The notes: generated from the sequence alone by a model not told the origin. DNA of 64,000 nucleotides from Lancefieldella parvula DSM 20469 (GCF_000024225.1 NC_013203.1:1457501-1521500), one strand, 5' to 3'. Numbered from the stretch's first letter, positions 13,088-22,527 are shown. Translations and numbers: made by a program.

Positions 13088-13888
13088 TTAGTGCTCAGAC
13101 TCTACCAGCTGGATATATACAGTGGAGAGTAGGGTAAAAACGTATGCCTGAATGAAGGCAACAATAGTTTCTACCAAGTAAATGATAATCAACAGCAGAA
13201 TCCAGAAAAGCGAGAAGCCTGCCTGAGCAGCTGTTGACGCGGAGAAGTTCTCAAGTGCTGGCATAAAGTACATAGATGCAAGAATTGCAAACGTACCCAT
13301 AACGATGTGACCTGCATACATATTGCAGAACAAACGGACAGCCAGAGTAACCAGACGAAGGAATGTTGAGAATACCTCAATAACCCAAATAACTGCTGCA
13401 ATCACAGGATTAACACCCTTTGGTGCAAGGCTCAAGATATACCCAATAACGCCCATCTTCTTTGCGCCCACATACATAAAATATCCAAGGGAGCAAAGAC
13501 CAAGAGCGGCAGTAACACCAATAGTACCAGTACCTGGATGTGCGCCAGGAATAAGACCAATGATGTTATTAATTAAGATGAACATAAACATAGTGATCAA
13601 GAATGGGAAGTGTGTGCGCCAAGTTTCTCCAAGAGAAGCCTTGCAGACATCATCTCTAATGTACTCAATCAGATACTCAACACCATTAACAAAGCGTCCT
13701 TTAGGAACAACGCTCTCTGCCTGCTTTTTCTTAAACCTAAAGCAGACAATAAGGAAAATCACAGCAGCGACCAAGAAATAGAAAATGTAGTTCGTGAAAC
13801 CAAAGGTGGTGTTACCAACCAATGCGTGTGGTAAAAAACTTTCGAGCAGCTCGGCCATCTCTGCTGGCAACTGCGCAAGAACATCCAC
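13088..13888 (-). CDS. atpB: ATP synthase subunit a
   Basis: 266-residue membrane stator subunit forming the ion half-channels. Helix 4 carries the essential arginine in TLAVRLFCNMYAGHI, and the last helices contain LVETIVAFIQAYVFTLLSTVYI, the conserved C-terminal block. The start is GTG at 13888 with GGGGAGG about 10 bases upstream. It is the first gene of the operon; no atpI precedes it. The promoter should lie in the 400-base region to the right, but no clear -35/-10 pair stands out there. Confidence 0.96.
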   Translation of the reverse strand: MDVLAQLPAEMAELLESFLPHALVGNTTFGFTNYIFYFLVAAVIFLIVCFRFKKKQAESVVPKGRFVNGVEYLIEYIRDDVCKASLGETWRTHFPFLITMFMFILINNIIGLIPGAHPGTGTIGVTAALGLCSLGYFMYVGAKKMGVIGYILSLAPKGVNPVIAAVIWVIEVFSTFLRLVTLAVRLFCNMYAGHIVMGTFAILASMYFMPALENFSASTAAQAGFSLFWILLLIIIYLVETIVAFIQAYVFTLLSTVYIQLVESEH

Positions 13889-14300
13889 TCTGTCTCAACC
13901 TCCCCATACAATCTGCAACCATTTCAGATTGCCCGTCACTGCTCAGCATACTTGAAACGCAACATAAGATGCCAAGAATATGCCACTTGGAGTGTATTAT
14001 CTACCACTCGGCGTACATATTTGCGACGAACGGCGATACTAGCACTAAATGTATGCATAGTCACGATTACAAAACCAAATAATTGACTCATGCTCAAAAT
14101 CTCACATTACTGACACATTTCGTATTAGCCACCGTTATTGGTTCATTTAACTATAACACTAACGAACTGCTGTTATGCTGCTATTTTCTCGGCAGGTATA
14201 GTTAGGTTTAAATAAAAAATAATTGCATCAATATTCCCGGTTATCCGCAAACTTGTTGATATATGACAGCAACTATTTCTTCTCGTAAAACGATGATTTG
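13889..14300. other. Intergenic region upstream of the ATP synthase operon
   Basis: AT-rich, no credible gene on either strand. It should hold the atp promoter, read leftward. A TATAGT element on the minus strand near 14155-14160 is a possible -10 but lacks a convincing -35. A TTCTCG core occurs at about 14207 and 14280. Nothing else recognised. Confidence 0.5.
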
Positions 14301-14340
14301 AAAAATGATCCAGTGCACACGTTATGCGAGCACTGGATCA
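14301..14340 (-). terminator. Rho-independent terminator after upp
   Basis: Perfect 11-base inverted repeat TGATCCAGTGC (14306-14316) and its complement (14330-14340) around a 13-base loop. Reading leftward, the stem is followed by five T (plus-strand A at 14301-14305). It lies about 55 bases beyond the upp stop and separates upp transcription from the atp operon. Confidence 0.8.
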
Positions 14341-14396
14341 TGTACTAGCGTACGTATTCGCAACCCTATTAGATTGCGAGAAGAACAATGAACTCC

Positions 14397-15041
14397 TTAC
14401 TTGGTGCCATAAATACGGTCACCTGCATCACCGAGACCTGGAAGAATGTAAGCATTTGGACTCAGCTGACGATCAACAGTGCAAGTGTAGAGGCGTACAT
14501 CTGGGTCAAAGTCCAAAGTTGCTTTGACACCTTCAGGGCAAGAAACAATGGTCAAGCAACGGATATCCTTGACACCAGCTTCACGCAGGAACTGAATAGC
14601 AGCAGTTAGGGAACCGCCAGTTGCCAACATTGGGTCAACAACCAGGCAAGTACGGTTCTCAATATCTGCAGGGAACTTGCAGTAATACTGGTGAGGAAGA
14701 TGGGTCTCTGGATCGCGATACATACCAACATGACCAACACGAGCAGAGGGAACCAGCTCTAAAATGCCGTCAACCATACCAAGACCAGCACGAAGAATTG
14801 GAATAATCGCAACCTTCTTACCAGCGATACGCTTAGCAGTCATGGTCTCAAGAGGAGTCTCTACCTGGACGTCCTCAAGTGGGAAATCACGCATAGCCTC
14901 ATAGCTCTCAAGAATTGCAAGTTCGTTAACAAGCTCACGGAACTGCTTTGTAGTAGTTGTCTTATCACGAAGAATGTGAAGCTTGTGCTGAACCAATGGG
15001 TGGTCAACAACCGTAAGTCTGGACTCATCGTAATCTGCCAT
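14397..15041 (-). CDS. upp: Uracil phosphoribosyltransferase
   Basis: Pyrimidine salvage enzyme that makes UMP from uracil and PRPP. 214 residues, normal length. The PRPP-binding loop is VDPMLATGGSLTAAI, with VVSCPEGVKATL and the uracil-binding C-terminal segment NAYILPGLGDAGDRIYGTK. A strong GGAGGGAG site precedes the ATG. Located between rpiB and the atp operon, a placement also known from Bacillus, but ended by its own terminator here. Confidence 0.97.
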   Translation of the reverse strand: MADYDESRLTVVDHPLVQHKLHILRDKTTTTKQFRELVNELAILESYEAMRDFPLEDVQVETPLETMTAKRIAGKKVAIIPILRAGLGMVDGILELVPSARVGHVGMYRDPETHLPHQYYCKFPADIENRTCLVVDPMLATGGSLTAAIQFLREAGVKDIRCLTIVSCPEGVKATLDFDPDVRLYTCTVDRQLSPNAYILPGLGDAGDRIYGTK

Positions 15042-15163
15042 AATGCTCCCTCCAAGAGCTTGACCTGTGCTTTATTTGAATGTCTGCAACTTTAGCCTAG
15101 CTAGTACATTCCATGCAGGTTTGCGTATGTATTACTCATACAGCACCATTGTGTGCTGCTCGC

Positions 15164-15628
15164 TTACTCAGCATCAACACCCTTAAAGTTAGGGTCATCC
15201 TCACGCATAATCTTCTCGACACGTCCAGTATGGCGGCCGCCTGCAAACTCGGTGCTTAGGAAGGTATCCACAATAGCCTCGTTAACAGCAAGATCGGTGA
15301 ATCGGCCAGAAAGGCCAATGACGTTTGCATTGTTATGTTCACGAGCAAGCTCTGCAAACTGAACAGTCTGAACAGGAGTTGCGCGAATACCAGGAACTTT
15401 ATCAGCGGTCATGGCAATGCCAATGCCGGTGCCGCAAATCAGAACACCACGATCAGCCTTACCCGCTGCAACTGCACGAGCAACCTTATCTGCAAAATCA
15501 GGGTAATCAACACGGTCATCATTTGCTGGACCAAAGTCCAAAACCTCGTGACCAAGCGACTTAATGTGCTCAATAATAGGATCTTTCTGGATAAAGCCAG
15601 CGTGATCAGAGCCAACTGCAATACGCAT
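15164..15628 (-). CDS. rpiB: Ribose-5-phosphate isomerase B
   Basis: Interconverts ribose-5-phosphate and ribulose-5-phosphate (RpiB/LacAB family). The ATG at 15628 follows GGAGGATACGT; the open frame extends further but has no ribosome site. Product about 154 residues, as usual. Seen: N-terminal GSDHAGF, ICGTGIGIAMTADKVPGIRA with the active-site Cys, and REHNNANVIGLSGR with the anion-binding region. The gene sits among prfA-prmC-tsaC and upp in a conserved block. Confidence 0.95.
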   Translation of the reverse strand: MRIAVGSDHAGFIQKDPIIEHIKSLGHEVLDFGPANDDRVDYPDFADKVARAVAAGKADRGVLICGTGIGIAMTADKVPGIRATPVQTVQFAELAREHNNANVIGLSGRFTDLAVNEAIVDTFLSTEFAGGRHTGRVEKIMREDDPNFKGVDAE

Positions 15629-15717
15629 ACGTATCCTCCTCAGAAAATTCACTCCTATAGAGAGTACCGCATGCAGGCAAAAGCTGCAGCCAAAACACAT
15701 AAAAGGAATAGGATTTT

Positions 15718-16368
15718 TTATCTTTCCGCAAATTCCGCGGTGGCGAGAATATCCTCGGTTGGAAGAGCGCCTTCGCGCAAAATGCGCAGCTCATTACCTG
15801 TACAATCAACAATGGTCGACGCAATAGCAAGGGGCGCTGGACCTCCGTCAAGTACCAAATCAGCCTCTTCAACAAGCTCCGCCTCAAGACCACATCCATC
15901 AACTGCAGAAGGAGTTCCGTGCGTATTGGCGCTGGTAGTAGCCAAAGGACATCCGAGCTGCTGTGCAATCCGGCACACAAGTGGTGAATTGGGCATACGA
16001 AGCGCAATGGTCCGATTATCCGGTAAAACATACTCTTCAGGAACGTTCTCTGATGCGTTAACCACTAACGTAAGAGCTCCTGGCCAATATGCTTCTACCA
16101 GCTTATTTGCCCAGTCATGTGTAATATGAGCATATTTTTGCAAGTCAGACTTACTGCCCACAAGCCATGGAAGTGTCTGCTCTACGGGACGTTGCTTAAT
16201 CTCAAAAATACGCTTATGTCCTGGGTTTTGAGGAGTTGCTGCTGCACCAATCCCGTAGACAGAATCAGTAGGCATAATAAGTACACCGCCACGACGAGCA
16301 ACCTCAACTGCTAAAGAAACTACAGATGCATCTGGACTCATCTGGTCAACTTTGATGTACTCTCCCAT
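15718..16368 (-). CDS. tsaC: L-threonylcarbamoyladenylate synthase (Sua5/YrdC family)
   Basis: Makes threonylcarbamoyl-AMP for the t6A37 modification of ANN-decoding tRNAs. 216 residues, a single YrdC domain without the Sua5 extension. Motifs: GGVLIMPTDSVYGIGAAA, KIFEIKQRP-like KRIFEIKQRP, LPWLVGS, YWPGALTLVV, and the later TTSANTHGTPS segment. GAGGGTTTC precedes the ATG. Directly downstream of prmC in the prfA-prmC-tsaC order common in Gram-positives. Confidence 0.94.
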   Translation of the reverse strand: MGEYIKVDQMSPDASVVSLAVEVARRGGVLIMPTDSVYGIGAAATPQNPGHKRIFEIKQRPVEQTLPWLVGSKSDLQKYAHITHDWANKLVEAYWPGALTLVVNASENVPEEYVLPDNRTIALRMPNSPLVCRIAQQLGCPLATTSANTHGTPSAVDGCGLEAELVEEADLVLDGGPAPLAIASTIVDCTGNELRILREGALPTEDILATAEFAER

Positions 16369-16424
16369 GAAACCCTCAACTCTTTGTTGTGTTACACAGA
16401 TTTTCTCGCCAGACGTCTGAAATA

Positions 16425-17318
16425 CTACTTTACTAGACGAGATACAAGAATGCGTGGTCTGTGCGTCAGGTCCTCTTTAACCTCAACGGACTCCCAAATT
16501 CCCTGCTCCTCAGCAAGGTGTGCTGCCTTGTCCAAGTGTCCCTCGTAGAGCTCAACACAAAGCATTCCTCCAGGCAAAAGCATGCGCGGAGCTACCTCAA
16601 GCAATCGCCTATAGACGTCCAAACCGTCCTCGCCCCCGTCAAGTGCCAGCTTGGGCTCAAAACCCTTGACCTCAGCAGGGACCTCCTGTTCAAGCACGCT
16701 TGTGGGAATGTAAGGCGGATTAGACACCAACACCGAGAAGGATTGTGCAAGTTCTGCAGGCACTCCTTCTACCAAGTCACACTCAATAAGTTCCACACGG
16801 TCCTGCAGGTCCAGAGCATCTCTGTTGCGAGTTGCTAGCGCAATCGCCTTAGGAGAAAGGTCTGTAGCATAGACGCGTGTCTGTGGGCGCTCAGTGGCAA
16901 TAGAGAGCGAAATGCAGCCCGTTCCAACACCAACCTCAAGCACGCGTACTTCCCCGTCAGCATTTGGAGTTGACGCATCAACGCCTTCTAGCGCAACGTC
17001 TACCAGAACTTCTGTCTCTGGCCGCGGAATAAGCACACCAGGCTCGCAGGTAAGCACCAGGTGCCTAAAAGGCATCTCTCCTGTCACGTACTGGAGTGGC
17101 TCGCCCTCTGCACGGCGTTTAATTGCCTCGCGCATACGAGCACGCTCGTCTGCAGAAAGCGGCTTGTCAAAGTTGGTGTAAAGCTGAACGCGAGAAAGAC
17201 CCGTCACTGCAGACAAAAGCCATTCCGCAGAAAGACGTGGATGCTCATCGCCTTTCTTTTCCAGGTGCTGAGTGGTCCACGTTAAAATTTTCTGAATTGT
17301 CCAAACTTCATCCGTCAT
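16425..17318 (-). CDS. prmC: Release factor glutamine methyltransferase
   Basis: N5-methylates the Gln of the GGQ motif of peptide chain release factors. 297 residues: an N-terminal helical domain, then an SAM-dependent Rossmann domain with EVGVGTGCISLSIA (SAM loop) and the catalytic VSNPPYIP motif that binds the target glutamine. It begins 12 bases after the stop of prfA, its substrate gene, so the two are almost certainly co-expressed. The ribosome site is weak, which fits translation carried over from prfA. Confidence 0.96.
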   Translation of the reverse strand: MTDEVWTIQKILTWTTQHLEKKGDEHPRLSAEWLLSAVTGLSRVQLYTNFDKPLSADERARMREAIKRRAEGEPLQYVTGEMPFRHLVLTCEPGVLIPRPETEVLVDVALEGVDASTPNADGEVRVLEVGVGTGCISLSIATERPQTRVYATDLSPKAIALATRNRDALDLQDRVELIECDLVEGVPAELAQSFSVLVSNPPYIPTSVLEQEVPAEVKGFEPKLALDGGEDGLDVYRRLLEVAPRMLLPGGMLCVELYEGHLDKAAHLAEEQGIWESVEVKEDLTHRPRILVSRLVK

Positions 17319-17330
17319 GAAGTTTGCGCC

Positions 17331-18398
17331 TTAAACAGCCTGAGCGAGTTTCTCGGCACGCTCTGCTGCAGCTAGAGCCTCAATGACAGATGGCAGTGTA
17401 TCGCCCAACAGAACGCCGTTGTAGGTACCGTTAAAGCCAACGCGGTGGTCGGTTACGCGATCCTGTGGCTGGTTGTACGTACGAATCTTCTCTGAACGTG
17501 CACCATGACCAATCTGGGAAAGACGCTCTGCACCCTGCTCAGCCTGTTGACGTTCAAGCTCCATCTCGTAAAGACGAGCGCGAAGCATCTGCATACAAAC
17601 CTCGCGATTCTGAATCTGAGAACGCTGGTCCTGGGACTGAACAACGGTGTTTGTTGGCAGGTGAGTAATACGAACTGCAGAATACGTGGTGTTAACGCAC
17701 TGACCACCAGGGCCAGATGCGCAGTAGGTATCAATACGCAAATCTTCCTGGTTAATCTGAATATCAATCTCGTCAGCCTCTGGGAGAACTGCAACGGTTG
17801 CAGTAGAGGTCTGAATACGACCCTGAGACTCCGTCTTAGGAACGCGCTGAACACGGTGAACGCCGGACTCATACTTCATGACTGAATAGACCTTATCGCC
17901 TGTAACCTTAAACTCAATGGTCTTAAAGCCACCTGCCTCAGAAGGAGAACTGGACAAAATCTCTGTCTTCCACCCGCGAGCCTCAGCAAAGCGCTCATAC
18001 ATCTTAAAGAGATCGCCCGCAAAAATTGCAGCCTCATCACCGCCAACACCAGCGCGAATCTCAACAATAGTGTCCTTCTCGTCATTTGGATCGCCTGGAA
18101 TCAGCATGACCTTAATCTCATCCTCAAGCTGAGGGAGCATCTCTTCATTAGCAGCAATATCTTCCTGCAGCATCTCTTTTTCTTCTGGATCAGAAGTAGC
18201 ATTAAGAAGTTCCTTTGCCGCTTCGATATCGTCAAGAGCAGTGATGTACTTATTAGCGTGAGCAACCAAGTCCGCCTGATTAGAGTGCTCCTTTGCAACA
18301 CGAGCATACTCTTTTGGATCAGAAACAACAGCTGGATCTGCAAGCTTTTGCTCAAGCTCAGCATACGCATCGACGATTTTTTCTAGCTTGTCACGCAT
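17331..18398 (-). CDS. prfA: Peptide chain release factor 1
   Basis: Terminates translation at UAA and UAG. The ATG at 18398 has AGGAG six bases upstream and gives a normal 355-residue protein; the frame continues upstream without a ribosome site. The catalytic GGQ is in ASGPGGQCVNTTYSAVRI, preceded by HRVQRVPKTESQGRIQTS. First gene of the leftward prfA-prmC-tsaC-rpiB-upp series. Confidence 0.97.
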   Translation of the reverse strand: MRDKLEKIVDAYAELEQKLADPAVVSDPKEYARVAKEHSNQADLVAHANKYITALDDIEAAKELLNATSDPEEKEMLQEDIAANEEMLPQLEDEIKVMLIPGDPNDEKDTIVEIRAGVGGDEAAIFAGDLFKMYERFAEARGWKTEILSSSPSEAGGFKTIEFKVTGDKVYSVMKYESGVHRVQRVPKTESQGRIQTSTATVAVLPEADEIDIQINQEDLRIDTYCASGPGGQCVNTTYSAVRITHLPTNTVVQSQDQRSQIQNREVCMQMLRARLYEMELERQQAEQGAERLSQIGHGARSEKIRTYNQPQDRVTDHRVGFNGTYNGVLLGDTLPSVIEALAAAERAEKLAQAV

Positions 18399-18613
18399 TC
18401 TTGCTCCTAAGATAAATACTTTGTGCACGCTTGGCTCATTGGCACGTGTCCAAACTATCGCGCAAGCTGCTTACAAGGTGAGAATTCAACTAAAGAAGTG
18501 TACCACCACTAGGCAGTTTTTAAACCGATAGCCCCCTATCTGCACAGGATGAGGGTACACAAGTTGCCTAATTGTGAGAAAATTACAGCAGGTCCGTACA
18601 GTAATGGGGAGCT

Positions 18614-20302
18614 ATGACTTCTAAGAACAAAACTTCACAACCAGATAACTTATCTGCTGCAGAGGATACATCTTCAGACGAGAAGAGTCTTGATGCCCAA
18701 GCTATTGAGGCGACTGACCCTATTGCTGCTGATATGGCTGCTGCCAATGAAGATTACATTATGGAAATTGTCAGCCCCATTTTTCCTGCTCTAGACGAGG
18801 ACGACAAAGAGGGTGACGATAACTCGACTTCAGATGAAGGTTCTTCTGAAAACGATGCGGACAGTACAACTGACCTGGAAAAAATCGTAAACGATGCCGC
18901 TCTGACACAGGACCTCTCTGCTGTAGAAGCTCGCCTCAAAGAGCTTGAAGAAAGCACGAAAGAGCACTCAGAAATTAAAGCTGCTGAAACTTCTTTCAAA
19001 AGCAGTGCTGATGCTAGCAATGAAGCATCAGCTGATGACGCAACCTCTATCAAAGATGTTGCTGATACATTCTCAAGCTATCTTCGCAGTAGACGTCGTG
19101 CGCTTTTTAGATTTGTACGCCGTTATAGCTTGCTTTCTGGCATTCTTGCTCTTTTGAGCCTTGCTATTTTATCTGCGATTATCGTCTTCTTTATTCGCGT
19201 AAGCAATGTTCCTTCAACTGACACTGTTATTGCTGACGCTCGTACACGAGCTGAGGCTCCAGCGTGGACTCCCGGCAAATACGATGCCGATGAATCCTTG
19301 CTGCTTACAGGCATTGAAGTTATTTCTCGCACAAGAAGCACTACAGCAATCTCAAGTGATGCTGCTCAGTTTGGCGCCACAGGCTACGCCAACTCTGTAG
19401 TGCGACTTACCTACACAGGTAATGCAATTGCAGCCACAAAGATAAGCAAACTAGGATATGCAAATACCCAAGGCTGGAACGCTATTGGTAATGAAGAGTC
19501 TCAATCAGTCACTTACCAAGCCACCTCTGGTGTTTCCACAACAAAGGTTCTTGATGCAATTGGTGATGTGCTATCCAAGCTTGATGAACATAATCCTAAC
19601 GAAGCTGTCACGTATAGCTCACAATTTTCTGGCGCAACCTTTACTGTTCTTGATGCAAGCTTTGATCGCAGTCAACAGACTTGCTGGGTAAAAATGTCAG
19701 GTGTTTCAACAACCTTCTATGGTTCACTTACCTGTGAAATTACTGCTTCATTTACCTTTGACGCCTCTACGGGCACCTGGACACTAGACTCAGTCAGTCC
19801 GTCGGCTGGGCTGAAATATGACTACAGCGGACTTGTTGGAACTTGGAAGGGTACTTTTATCAGCTGCGAAGCAAGCAGTGGAAGTTCCTGCTATGCCGGT
19901 CGAACTAATCCTTTAACGTTAGCGATAACGTCTGCAAGTTTTTCTCGTGATCAACTGACACTTACAGCCACTGTAGAGGGTGTTATGCATAACCATGGAG
20001 CACTTAATACCTCATATCGTTGGTATCCGGGTGACACTGAGTTTAAGAACGCATCTACTTCTCTAGTAACTTCAGGAACCATCGGAGAAGAAATCCAAGT
20101 TTCTGGAACAATCGATCTGACCAATGCAAGCTTAAACACAAATTCCGCTTCTAATACAACCCACGCTACAGCTCAAAAACCACAGCTGAAGGTCACCTTT
20201 GATAGCGCTAACAGCAGCGTTATGGCTCAACTCATTTCTACTCATACGGAGAACGGTCAAACAGTCACCTTTACTGATACCTATCAACTCACCAAAGAGT
20301 AA
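18614..20302 (+). CDS. Membrane-anchored protein of unknown function, acidic cytoplasmic N-terminus and exported C-terminal region
   Basis: 562 residues, not recognised. GGGGAGCT precedes the ATG. Residues 1-150 are very acidic and Ser/Thr-rich with a short likely coiled coil (DLSAVEARLKELEES region). A basic segment (RSRRRALFRFVRRY) comes just before one membrane helix (about 172-193), so the N-terminus should be cytoplasmic by the positive-inside rule. The remaining 370 residues, rich in Ser/Thr, look like exported beta-rich domains; one region (about 410-430) has two Cys (SCEASSGSSCYAG) that could form a disulfide. It stands alone, divergent from prfA and ended by a strong terminator. A surface or wall-associated role is an inference. 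Confidence 0.75.
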   Translation: MTSKNKTSQPDNLSAAEDTSSDEKSLDAQAIEATDPIAADMAAANEDYIMEIVSPIFPALDEDDKEGDDNSTSDEGSSENDADSTTDLEKIVNDAALTQDLSAVEARLKELEESTKEHSEIKAAETSFKSSADASNEASADDATSIKDVADTFSSYLRSRRRALFRFVRRYSLLSGILALLSLAILSAIIVFFIRVSNVPSTDTVIADARTRAEAPAWTPGKYDADESLLLTGIEVISRTRSTTAISSDAAQFGATGYANSVVRLTYTGNAIAATKISKLGYANTQGWNAIGNEESQSVTYQATSGVSTTKVLDAIGDVLSKLDEHNPNEAVTYSSQFSGATFTVLDASFDRSQQTCWVKMSGVSTTFYGSLTCEITASFTFDASTGTWTLDSVSPSAGLKYDYSGLVGTWKGTFISCEASSGSSCYAGRTNPLTLAITSASFSRDQLTLTATVEGVMHNHGALNTSYRWYPGDTEFKNASTSLVTSGTIGEEIQVSGTIDLTNASLNTNSASNTTHATAQKPQLKVTFDSANSSVMAQLISTHTENGQTVTFTDTYQLTKE

Positions 20303-20303
20303 A

Positions 20304-20343
20304 AATAATCCCGTCAGGCCAAGTTGTTCCTGACGGGATTATT
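20304..20343. terminator. Bidirectional terminator between the unknown exported protein and dedA
   Basis: Perfect 15-base arms at 20304-20318 and 20329-20343 with a 10-base loop. The A-rich outer left part and T-rich right part can end transcription of the rightward gene; the leftward dedA message can use the same stem. It begins two bases after the stop of the preceding gene. Confidence 0.8.
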
Positions 20344-20374
20344 ATCAGCAAAATCTAAGCAATACGAAAGCTTA

Positions 20375-21064
20375 TTACTTAGCCTCGTCTCCCTCTTTAT
20401 CTGTGGCTTCTTTACTGCTCTTCTCGCCCTTATTTATGCGTCCGCGAACAATCCCCACAATTGTTGGGGTAACTGAGACGGCAACAATTCCTACAATCAA
20501 TAGCTCAAAGTGCTCCTGAACTACAGAAATACCACCAAAGAAATAACCGAGAAGTACAAACATTGTGGACCACGTAAGACCACCAAGAATGTTGTAAACG
20601 ACAAAGTTTCTCCAGTGCATACCTCCCATACCAGCAATAAAAGGCACAAACGTGCGAATAAAAGGAAAGAAACGTCCTAAGAAAATTGCTAGATGACCGT
20701 GCTTATCCAAGAACTTCTGAGTTTTTTCAAGATGCTCTGGGGTGAGTGCTTTTACTTTTCCGGAAGCAATAATTTTTTTTCCAAAGAAATGGCCAATCAT
20801 AAAGTTCATCTGATCACCAAGAATTGCGGCAGACCAAGTAATAACGAGCAGTAAAACAATATTAAAACCGCCGCTATGGGCAAAAAATCCCGCCGCAAAA
20901 AGCAGAGAATCACCTGGTAAAAATGGGAAAAAGACTACACCGGTTTCAATAAAAACAATTAGGAAAACAAAACCGTATGCAGCAAGAGGGCCGGTGGCAA
21001 TCATTGAAGCAATAAATGAACGAGGATCTCTAAGCAGTTCAATGATGTAGTTTACAAAACCCAT
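20375..21064 (-). CDS. DedA family membrane protein
   Basis: 229-residue multi-pass protein of the DedA/VTT superfamily; members are linked to membrane lipid homeostasis and undecaprenyl-phosphate or phospholipid flipping. Seen: the FLPGDSLLFAAGF motif of helix 2 and GRFFPFIRTFVPFIAGMG, the conserved Phe-x-Arg-x3-Pro block, followed by the Trp-rich helix. The C-terminal tail is hydrophilic with Lys/Glu. The ribosome site is weak (GGACTTCG before the ATG). The SRP RNA gene lies just upstream on the same strand. Confidence 0.93.
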   Translation of the reverse strand: MGFVNYIIELLRDPRSFIASMIATGPLAAYGFVFLIVFIETGVVFFPFLPGDSLLFAAGFFAHSGGFNIVLLLVITWSAAILGDQMNFMIGHFFGKKIIASGKVKALTPEHLEKTQKFLDKHGHLAIFLGRFFPFIRTFVPFIAGMGGMHWRNFVVYNILGGLTWSTMFVLLGYFFGGISVVQEHFELLIVGIVAVSVTPTIVGIVRGRINKGEKSSKEATDKEGDEAK

Positions 21065-21120
21065 CGAAGTCCAATCGTCGTGACAAATGTCGCGGCAAGC
21101 ACAATTTACACCTAAGAAAA

Positions 21121-21225
21121 GCGCATTGAGTGGGAACGGATGCCCGCGAGTGACCCCTTATGGCTGCTGTCTCCCGACCCTGACCAGGTTCGAGGTGTCA
21201 CGTCATCCGCACCCGTTCAATGCGC
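21121..21225 (-). ncRNA. ffs: Signal recognition particle RNA (small bacterial type)
   Basis: Read leftward, this contains the conserved SRP core: CCTGGTCAGGGTCGGGAG followed by ACAGCAGCCATAAGGGG, the apical loop with symmetric and asymmetric internal loops that binds Ffh. The ends GCGCATTGA...GGATG and CATCC...TTCAATGCGC pair to close a rod of about 105 bases. Boundaries are taken from this terminal helix. With Ffh this RNA targets membrane proteins to the translocon. Confidence 0.9.
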
Positions 21226-21275
21226 TGTAGATACTCTACCCTATTAGAGTAATCTTTGCACAAGTCAAATGCCGC

Positions 21276-21614
21276 CTATGCGTTTTTTGACGAATTTTTC
21301 TCAATTGCTTTGATGATCTTCTCGACGTTCTTTTTTCCTCTTGAGATGCCTACATGTAAAATTCCAGCTATAGGAACAGATATGACGAGAAGAACAATAC
21401 CGCCTACAAGTGCAGTTGTTGCCATAGAGCTTGTAGAAAGACTTCCGTACACACTGAGATAAATGAGCCATACCCCAATCGCAATACCAGAATAAGCGGC
21501 TCTTTTATAAACACTAAGTGTTCCAAGAGCTTTTGACTGCATACGGGCTTCAACGACCAAAGGATTATCCTCATGCGAGTGAGAAGCTGCTCCTACATAT
21601 TTTTTCTTACTCAT
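21276..21614 (-). CDS. Small two-helix membrane protein, unknown
   Basis: About 112 residues, not recognised. The ATG at 21614 is chosen because GAGAG lies six bases upstream. A hydrophilic His/Ser-rich N-terminus (AASHSHEDNP) and basic segment precede two membrane helices (around AYSGIAIGVWLIYLSVYG and ATTALVGGIVLLVISVPIAG), and a Lys-rich tail follows. It lies between the PTS operon and the SRP RNA on the same strand. No function can be inferred. Confidence 0.7.
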   Translation of the reverse strand: MSKKKYVGAASHSHEDNPLVVEARMQSKALGTLSVYKRAAYSGIAIGVWLIYLSVYGSLSTSSMATTALVGGIVLLVISVPIAGILHVGISRGKKNVEKIIKAIEKNSSKNA

Positions 21615-21628
21615 AAAAACTCTCAATC

Positions 21629-21661
21629 AAAAGTGGCACCGCCTTATGACGATGCCACTTT
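21629..21661 (-). terminator. Possible terminator after the PTS operon
   Basis: Nine-base inverted repeat AAAGTGGCA (21630-21638) and complement (21653-21661); leftward it is followed by a short TTTT. It lies between the IID stop and the start of the small membrane protein. The T-run is short, so it may only be partly effective. Confidence 0.45.
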
Positions 21662-21706
21662 ATTACGTTTATCTTTTCTGCGCCAGACAGGATTTTGCGC
21701 AAAAAA

Positions 21707-22525
21707 TTAGTAAGACAGACCTGGGTTGAAGACGCCAAGAACAACGCCAACAAGTGCTACAACAACAAGAATAAGCATAACAACCGTTGGGCTGAGCTTC
21801 TTCTTAGTCATCAACCACCAGCAAAGGTATACAAACAGAAGATTCAATACCTTAGGGAAAATGCCGTTAAGTGTTGTTTGAATGTCAACACCAGCAATAT
21901 TCAGAGAAGTTGTGACATTGATCCATGTAGCGGCAACCGAGCCAATAACCATAGTACCAATCATAACGATGGAGCTACGGAGAGCCTCAGATTCGGGACC
22001 AACAAGTGCCTCAACAGCAGAAGAACCGAGACTATAGCCCTGGTTATAAGCAAACTTCATGCCGAAGTACATAATGAGGTTCCAGACCACAACATAGAAC
22101 AGTGGGCCAAGAACGGAGCCGCCCTTAGAAAGGCCAAGTGCAATTCCAAGAAGAATTGGAATGAAAGTACCAACGATAATGGAATCACCAAGACCAGCAA
22201 GAGGGCCCATAAGGCCAGCGCGAAGACCGTTGATGGTCTCGTCGTCAATTGCCTCACCGTTTGCACGAGCCTCTTCCAAAGAAGCAGTCAAGCCAACAAC
22301 CATAGAACCAATCTGTGGCTCAGTATTGAAGAAGGTTGTATAGGTAGAAAGAGCCTCAACCTTTTGGTCATCAGTATCGTAAAGCTCGTCAACGATTGGA
22401 AGCATAGATGCAAGATAACCGAATGTCTGCATGTGCTCCTGAGAGAAGCAGGTAAGATTGCCGTAAATCCAGCTCAAGAAAGACTTATTACGTGCTTTCT
22501 GAGAAATGGTTTTCTTTTCAGCCAT
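21707..22525 (-). CDS. PTS mannose/fructose/sorbose-family IID component
   Basis: 272-residue membrane component of a mannose-family permease; IIC and IID together form the transport channel. The N-terminal half has the IID signature MQTFGYLASMLPIV and a run through AGLMGPLAGLGDSIIVGTFIPILLGIALGLSKGG, with a hydrophobic C-terminal helix. GGAGGATATTTAATC precedes the ATG, two bases after the IIC stop. Last gene of the IIA-IIB-IIC-IID operon. The sugar cannot be read from sequence; glucose/mannose is common in the family. Confidence 0.93.
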   Translation of the reverse strand: MAEKKTISQKARNKSFLSWIYGNLTCFSQEHMQTFGYLASMLPIVDELYDTDDQKVEALSTYTTFFNTEPQIGSMVVGLTASLEEARANGEAIDDETINGLRAGLMGPLAGLGDSIIVGTFIPILLGIALGLSKGGSVLGPLFYVVVWNLIMYFGMKFAYNQGYSLGSSAVEALVGPESEALRSSIVMIGTMVIGSVAATWINVTTSLNIAGVDIQTTLNGIFPKVLNLLFVYLCWWLMTKKKLSPTVVMLILVVVALVGVVLGVFNPGLSY

Positions 22526-22527
22526 GA

